The notes under the pieces were generated by a model. The model saw only the letters and a program-made list of their open reading frames with translations. It searched no databases and had not been told where the DNA came from. Below, piece after piece: positions 8,301 to 11,213 of a stretch of 11,213 nucleotides of DNA. The position numbers were made by a program, and so were the translations under genes. Each line of letters opens with the position of its first letter. The first letter of the stretch is position 1. Source of the stretch: Flavobacterium psychrophilum (GTDB lineage: Bacteria; Bacteroidota; Bacteroidia; Flavobacteriales; Flavobacteriaceae); the NCBI GenBank assembly GCA_945861915.1, contig CAMAWK010000067.1, positions 1 to 11,213 on the forward strand, written 5' to 3'.

Positions 8301-10314
8301 GCTCTTTCCTGCCTCGGATCCATGTTTTTCTTTCTGGGCTATTTTCATCAAAAAAAGTTTCTTTTTTATAAGGATTTTTCCAAACAAAGGCTTCTGTCCA
8401 TTTCCCATATTCAAAACTAGTCCAATACCCTAAATCACCATCTCCAGCAACACCATCTCCATTATCAATGTAATCAGGACCAGTAACGGCAGTTAACAGC
8501 CAATGGGTAGCAAAAGCCTCAAGCTGTCTTTTTTCAAAATAAGATTCTGATTCTGTAGGACTGTCCTCAATTACACCATAGGTTCGTGTTATAACTTCAT
8601 GGTTATATACAGGCAGCGAATAATGGTAAGTCTTACCATCTATTGCTGTAACTTTGAATGCGCCAATACCATTACTAGGCGTTTTATTCCTATCAAAACC
8701 TGAAACGCTTGGCAGTAAAAAACCATTAATTTCTTTTAAATAATTATAATTATTGACAATATCATAGTTAGTGAAATATTCTATGAAATTGGATGTTTGT
8801 CTTCTTGGCTGATCATTAGTAACTACTCCTGAATCATAATAATTTAAAATATTTGAAGCGGTTGTAGAATTATTAAATAATGCAGGATCTACTTTAAGAT
8901 AACTTGTTATTTCATTATCAAATTCAAATTGATGAGTACTGTAAAGATTAAATTTTAGGTTGGGAATAACCGAAATATTATAATTATTTGTAGGATACCT
9001 AAGGGCATAGCCTTCTTTGTTTTCTTTTCCGTCTAAACCAAACAAGGCGCCGTTTTTCCTTAAAACCGCAGACATACTTCCAGAAATTCCTTGAGCACTT
9101 ACTGAAAATTTATCATACCCTGGGAATGTTATGTTATTTGTGCTTACTTCGGTTTTACTAGAAAGCTCATTTTCATATATTGAAATTTCATTAATATCCA
9201 TGAAAGACATACCTCGGATATATTCTTTTGTTACTAATTCACCACCTATAACCTCAGATCTACTTCCTGTGATGTTTTTACGATAATTTTTAAAATAGAT
9301 TGGTCCAGTAACAAAATTTTCGACATTTTTGCCCATCCAATATTTAAATTCTTGTTTTCCAAAACTAGCACTAAAAATACCAATGGGTGTTGGAATCATA
9401 ATTGGAATCATCCAACTAGAAGTGGATGTAGCGTAATCCCCAACTGAAACTGAATTGTTAAAAGATACAAACATTCCAACTCCTGCTCCTCCATCTGTTT
9501 TATTTTTAGTTTTATTTGTGACCCCCCCACTAATTCCAACGCCACTCGAAGAAAGCGAAATGTCTAGGCTGGCTTTATTATCATTCCCAGTATTTGCACT
9601 TATACTTAAGGTTGTTGTTCCATTTGTGTTATATCCAATTGAAAACCCTTGTCCATTATTATCATAACCCGCATTAATCCCCACATCACCATTTGAATCA
9701 TAACTAGCACCTAGTGTTAAACCACCGTTTGTTGTTATTCCTATTCCAATAGAAGCCCCATCTGTGCCAACCGTTAAATCAGCACCGACACTACCTCCTC
9801 CTTCCAATTTTACCCCTACACCAACACTGACATAACCTCCTAATGCTTGATTACTTCCCCAGTTAAATCCTAATCCAACTGAAGTAACTCCACAAGAATA
9901 TCCAATAGATGCTGTATATCTTGTTTCTGTACGAGTTTTATCCCAAAAATACTCACTTAAAAGAGATGCGTTATAATCATCAGGATAGCCATTTATACTT
10001 CGATCTATAGCTCCAGGATTTACATTCCAACCCAATCCTGTCCATGAAGCATCTTGTTCTAATGCAATTCCTGCGTGATAAGATAATGCTATAGGATAGC
10101 CTCCTTCGGGACTTGGAACATTTAACAAAGGTAAAACATAACTGTACTGCCCAGTGATTAAATTAACCATGTCAGTGGCATCTACAGGTTCAAAACTAGC
10201 AGCTTCAGGTGATTTCGGTCCTTGAGCAAATATGCTATTTGTTACAAATCCTAATCCCAAAAGCAATAAAAAAATTAGCTTTTTATAGTTTTTTATTTGT
10301 TTTTTCTTAATCAT
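5389..10314 (-). CDS. Exported RHS/TcB-like shell protein (SpvB-type N-terminus, YD repeat end)
   Basis: A 1641-residue protein from the ATG at 10312-10314. The frame extends upstream only to a TTG at 10345-10347; the ATG is preferred because it gives a clean signal peptide (MIKKKQ..., hydrophobic residues 13-24, probable cleavage after IFA at residue 30, before QG). Residues 33-115 (SPEAASFEPVD..., LITGQYSYVLPL, SYHAG, SWTGLGWNVNPGAI) are the characteristic start of Bacteroidota SpvB/TcB-like RHS proteins. Residues about 133-320 are a Gly/Ser/Asn-rich beta-repeat insert. The long middle has repeated aromatic beta-strands. Residues about 1449-1574 look like a jelly-roll carbohydrate-binding-type module ending in DLDDFRLYP, followed by degenerate YD repeats (YVYNEWDELSYI, FKYDAAGRLEETY) to the end. 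No RHS core and no toxin are present; these lie in the next gene, which starts after a 2-bp gap. The likely role is the first half of a split TcB/TcC-like cage. Family is secure; joint assembly is inference. Confidence 0.88.
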   Translation of the reverse strand: MIKKKQIKNYKKLIFLLLLGLGFVTNSIFAQGPKSPEAASFEPVDATDMVNLITGQYSYVLPLLNVPSPEGGYPIALSYHAGIALEQDASWTGLGWNVNPGAIDRSINGYPDDYNASLLSEYFWDKTRTETRYTASIGYSCGVTSVGLGFNWGSNQALGGYVSVGVGVKLEGGGSVGADLTVGTDGASIGIGITTNGGLTLGASYDSNGDVGINAGYDNNGQGFSIGYNTNGTTTLSISANTGNDNKASLDISLSSSGVGISGGVTNKTKNKTDGGAGVGMFVSFNNSVSVGDYATSTSSWMIPIMIPTPIGIFSASFGKQEFKYWMGKNVENFVTGPIYFKNYRKNITGSRSEVIGGELVTKEYIRGMSFMDINEISIYENELSSKTEVSTNNITFPGYDKFSVSAQGISGSMSAVLRKNGALFGLDGKENKEGYALRYPTNNYNISVIPNLKFNLYSTHQFEFDNEITSYLKVDPALFNNSTTASNILNYYDSGVVTNDQPRRQTSNFIEYFTNYDIVNNYNYLKEINGFLLPSVSGFDRNKTPSNGIGAFKVTAIDGKTYHYSLPVYNHEVITRTYGVIEDSPTESESYFEKRQLEAFATHWLLTAVTGPDYIDNGDGVAGDGDLGYWTSFEYGKWTEAFVWKNPYKKETFFDENSPERKTWIRGRKELYYLDKIKTRTHTALFIKGLRQDAASPEWSYNSADHLDDKENNEVVNGRFVVPSQNQLRLEKIILLKNIENTVDKAYGADTNQSVYIKYNRSIVKENLEAKYNIYDNVLDTGDNWSSCIPKAVKVIDFDYDYSLSTRNCLKLKSVNFKGKSGTTVIPPYQFDYYDGKFSTSDRNDGWGYFTDDAKDLSLKTITTPQGGTIGIEYEYNKCKSLVTNKLEFSDRNPVLFKCSRPTYTSITDLTNKTVIIEIGNSNSYPNLLNKKVTVSSYDATCFNNLFYFFRYNSTGTITHDLGAGKYKVTFDANAYLGRSSSLSNSLSGVFGCDMAAVNRAIAYSGDDFYYHNIKVTLALTPNDVFKSGGIRTSRISISDGANKYFTDYKYGQNEDGIGFISYVPFAQNIAKELPYSSELPAPRVMYEYVTMSSHKEGVEPLAKMKYRFNIMKEKSSDKIKYGSFYEILKTNNTSFTNTSQNKTVDINTFTIKENFAALGQLLEVSTVNSENQLLSKVYSTYYNMDELPNNMGITQESYQSYKEIDYTDNSNTLDRWIVNSTTRIKYPSIIKSSTEQKNGYTYTTLFNDYDLISGVSKEQVFTSSDGKTFKTKIIPAFHKYPEMGSKSVGITSYKNMLSQTAAEYSYILDEGDWKVTGVGITTWSNIWTYKTIEGNSVTPTNNQENIWRKHKTFIWNGILDSNGIFTNYNIATDDGFYWSGIGGTKWRQTSEVTLYDHYSAPLEIKDINNNFASTKMGDNDSKVIATGNASYNEMYYSSAEYITSNSSYFDGQIKSNGHLVVGDVGAGSAHTGKSIVRIGQNQNAFEVTLPLNSVRTGIKSKFKVSVWARKGTENNARIKIGNSIQNFNTSETIKADNWVLLNGYIDILTSTTTVSIVSVSGEIDLDDFRLYPMASSITGYVYNEWDELSYIVGNNGLGTHFKYDAAGRLEETYTEVADFSGEGSGGFKPISKNTYHYKN
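5593..5970 (-). other. Jelly-roll/CBM-like module near the shell protein C-terminus (residues ~1449-1574)
   Basis: The protein segment starting SYFDGQIKSNGHLVVG and ending EIDLDDFRLYP has the outline of a CBM4/6/9-type beta-sandwich: a 'HTGKSIVRIG' strand, a 'KFKVSVWARKG' strand, a 'NWVLLNGYIDI' strand and a closing 'IDLDDFRLYP' strand. In Bacteroidota RHS proteins the DDFRLYP-type strand commonly precedes the first YD repeats, as here. It may bind carbohydrate or just cap the shell; no ligand residues can be named from sequence alone. Confidence 0.6.
9355..9918 (-). repeat. Gly/Asn-rich beta-repeat insert in the shell protein (residues ~133-320)
   Basis: Between the SpvB-like start and the first ordinary shell strands, the protein has about 190 residues of alternating small and hydrophobic residues (IGYS, VGLGF, VSVGVGV, IGIGI, LTLGAS). 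Short beta-strands are joined by Gly/Asn turns. The clearest part, residues 194-240 (9595-9735), holds units built on Asn-Gly: N196, N208, N220 and N231 are spaced 12, 12 and 11 residues apart, and Y205, Y217 and Y228 start three units (YDSNGDVG, YDNNGQGF, YNTNGTTT). This fits a beta-solenoid or barrel-like strand series. It is read from the translation; I have not compared it with a profile. The insert ends near the Pro-rich segment IPIMIPTPIG at residues 303-312. Confidence 0.7.
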
Positions 10315-10369
10315 TGTTCTAAAGTTTTGAAATGTAAAATATTGCAATCTAGTTTTAATTGGTGTTTAT

Positions 10370-10975
10370 TCAAAGTTTTAATTGCGGTTCTTTTTTCAGT
10401 GCTTTTGTTTGGAGTTTAAATTTTACTTCTCCAGTATTAAAGCCTAAATCGGCAATGGTAAAGTTGAGATAGTCTTGACTCATGTACTTTGTATCTCTAG
10501 GATACACAATCATAATAGAGGTACTATTGCTCATGCCATACATTCTGGGATATATAAAATCTGCCATAGCCAGCGTGTCTTTTTCGGGAGTGTACAAGTG
10601 TATCTTCTCTTCCATACCAAAAGCCAAGTCGTTGACCATTTGCCCAAACTTCGCTTTGTCCTGTGCCACACTATTTAATAATTCTTGATTGTTCTTAGCC
10701 ATAGATAAATTAAAATAAAGGTATTTGCTGTATTTTTCTCTTAGTTGTTGAACTAAAGTATCATTCTGTTTTTCGCCTAATTCTTGCTTTACCAACAAAT
10801 CGGTTGGGCGGTATTGTAATTCATAGTCAACACCTTCAATTGTTTTTTTATAGTAATAGCCATTATCTTCATCTTGTATGTACTCATTGATTTCCTCCGA
10901 AGTATCAAATGTTTTACTACAAGAGAAAACGATCATTAAGGAAATTAAAGAAAAAAGACTATTTTTTACCTTCAT
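10370..10975 (-). CDS. Predicted lipoprotein of an RHS toxin operon, function unknown
   Basis: A 201-residue protein with an ATG at 10973-10975 that lies inside the 3' end of the OmpH-like gene, giving a 17-bp overlap in a different frame and suggesting translational coupling. The N-terminus MKVKNSLFSLISLMIVFSC is a short lipoprotein signal with lipobox V16-F17-S18-C19, so the mature protein probably starts at Cys19 and is lipid-anchored. The residues after Cys (S-K-T-F-D-T-S-E-E) are partly acidic but are not a clear match to the Bacteroidota surface-export signal, so inner-leaflet versus surface location is open. The mature part is mixed alpha/beta with a charged helix around residues 70-85 (DTLVQQLREKYSKYLYFNL). 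I recognise no enzyme motif. Position between a Skp-like chaperone and the shell proteins suggests an assembly, anchoring or export role, by inference only. The stop is TGA at 10370-10372. Confidence 0.8.
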   Translation of the reverse strand: MKVKNSLFSLISLMIVFSCSKTFDTSEEINEYIQDEDNGYYYKKTIEGVDYELQYRPTDLLVKQELGEKQNDTLVQQLREKYSKYLYFNLSMAKNNQELLNSVAQDKAKFGQMVNDLAFGMEEKIHLYTPEKDTLAMADFIYPRMYGMSNSTSIMIVYPRDTKYMSQDYLNFTIADLGFNTGEVKFKLQTKALKKEPQLKL

Positions 10976-11213
10976 ATTCTTTGTTTAAACCTTTTAATAC
11001 TTCTTGGGTTAAATCGGTCGATTCTTCTGCATACATAATGTTTCCCCCACCACTGGCTCCGAATATGATTTTGTAGCTATGATTCTTTCCGTATTCTTTG
11101 ATGTAATCATTAATGTCGTTAATCACGGTTTGGGTTACTTTTTTGTCTTCTTCTTGTATTTTTTTCTGAATGGCTTCTTGGTAGCCATTGATTTGTTGTT
11201 GTTTGTTTTGTAA
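10959..11213 (-). CDS. OmpH/Skp-family periplasmic chaperone, C-terminal 84 residues (5' end outside window)
   Basis: The reading frame is open from the window edge to a TAG stop at 10959-10961 and encodes 84 residues; the N-terminus, where a signal peptide would be, is missing. The visible part has a polar, Gln/Lys/Glu-rich helix (QEAIQKKIQEEDKKV), then a beta-like segment YKIIFGASGGGNIMYAEES, and ends with DLTQEVLKGLNKEYEGKK. That order (end of the coiled-coil tentacle, a strand pair with an 'I/V-Y-A' segment, then a D-[IL]-T-x-x-V-L helix) is the usual C-terminus of OmpH/Skp proteins. Skp is a trimeric chaperone that holds unfolded outer-membrane proteins in the periplasm. Its place as the upstream gene of an operon with two very large exported proteins suggests, by inference, a chaperone dedicated to them. 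It overlaps the lipoprotein gene by 17 bp. Family assignment is fairly secure; the dedicated role is inference. Confidence 0.85.
   Translation of the reverse strand, partial: LQNKQQQINGYQEAIQKKIQEEDKKVTQTVINDINDYIKEYGKNHSYKIIFGASGGGNIMYAEESTDLTQEVLKGLNKEYEGKK

Noticed and set aside
10315..10347. Upstream TTG start adding 11 residues to the first shell protein
   Set aside because: The frame begins at TTG (10345-10347), and the extension (QYFTFQNFRT) would sit in front of a complete signal peptide. The ATG at 10312-10314 gives a normal basic-hydrophobic leader.
10315..10369. Promoter in the 55-bp gap before the shell gene
   Set aside because: I looked for the Bacteroidota TTG / TAnnTTTG pair. 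Only an imperfect TACATTTC without a correctly spaced TTG is present.
9455..10688. Plus-strand open frames at 9455-9667, 10475-10678 and 10482-10688
   Set aside because: They are antisense to the shell and lipoprotein genes. The first mirrors the Gly-rich repeats as a Pro/Leu-rich string, and the other two overlap each other.

Overview
The window looks like a piece of a Bacteroidota chromosome, probably from a member of the Flavobacteriaceae. The DNA is AT-rich, translation starts lack Shine-Dalgarno sequences, and the gene families are typical of that group: an OmpH/Skp-like protein, a Bacteroidota-style exported RHS pair and BACON-like exported domains. All six genes lie on the minus strand and are packed into one apparent operon, read from position 11213 down to 161. 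Its promoter lies outside the window.

In transcription order the operon has six genes. (1) The last 84 residues of an OmpH/Skp-like periplasmic chaperone (10959-11213, cut by the window edge). (2) A 201-residue predicted lipoprotein overlapping it by 17 bp. (3) A 1641-residue exported RHS/TcB-like shell protein, with an SpvB-like N-terminus, an unusual glycine-rich beta-repeat insert, and a C-terminal jelly-roll followed by YD repeats. (4) A 1542-residue exported RHS protein starting 2 bp later, with Ig/BACON-like and calcium-loop modules, YD repeats, the RHS repeat-associated core and a variable C-terminal toxin tip. (5, 6) Two small genes of 105 and 92 codons at the toxin's 3' end, a position typical of immunity genes. 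They are linked by 4-bp spacing and then a 4-bp overlap.

The working model is a polymorphic-toxin locus. The two large proteins together resemble TcB plus TcC, which form the hollow cage holding a toxin in ABC toxin complexes, but here each half carries its own Sec signal peptide. The Skp-like protein and the lipoprotein may help the shell fold in the periplasm or reach the outer membrane. The basic C-terminal tip (about residues 1449-1542) has features compatible with a BECR-fold ribonuclease, and the downstream small proteins would protect the producer. GC content falls from about 50% to 33% just after the RHS core, as expected for a replaceable toxin cassette.

The 160 bases after the last gene hold no gene. 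They contain a 7-bp hairpin with a T run, and two small palindromes that both have GCA/TGC loops and resemble a dispersed REP-type repeat.
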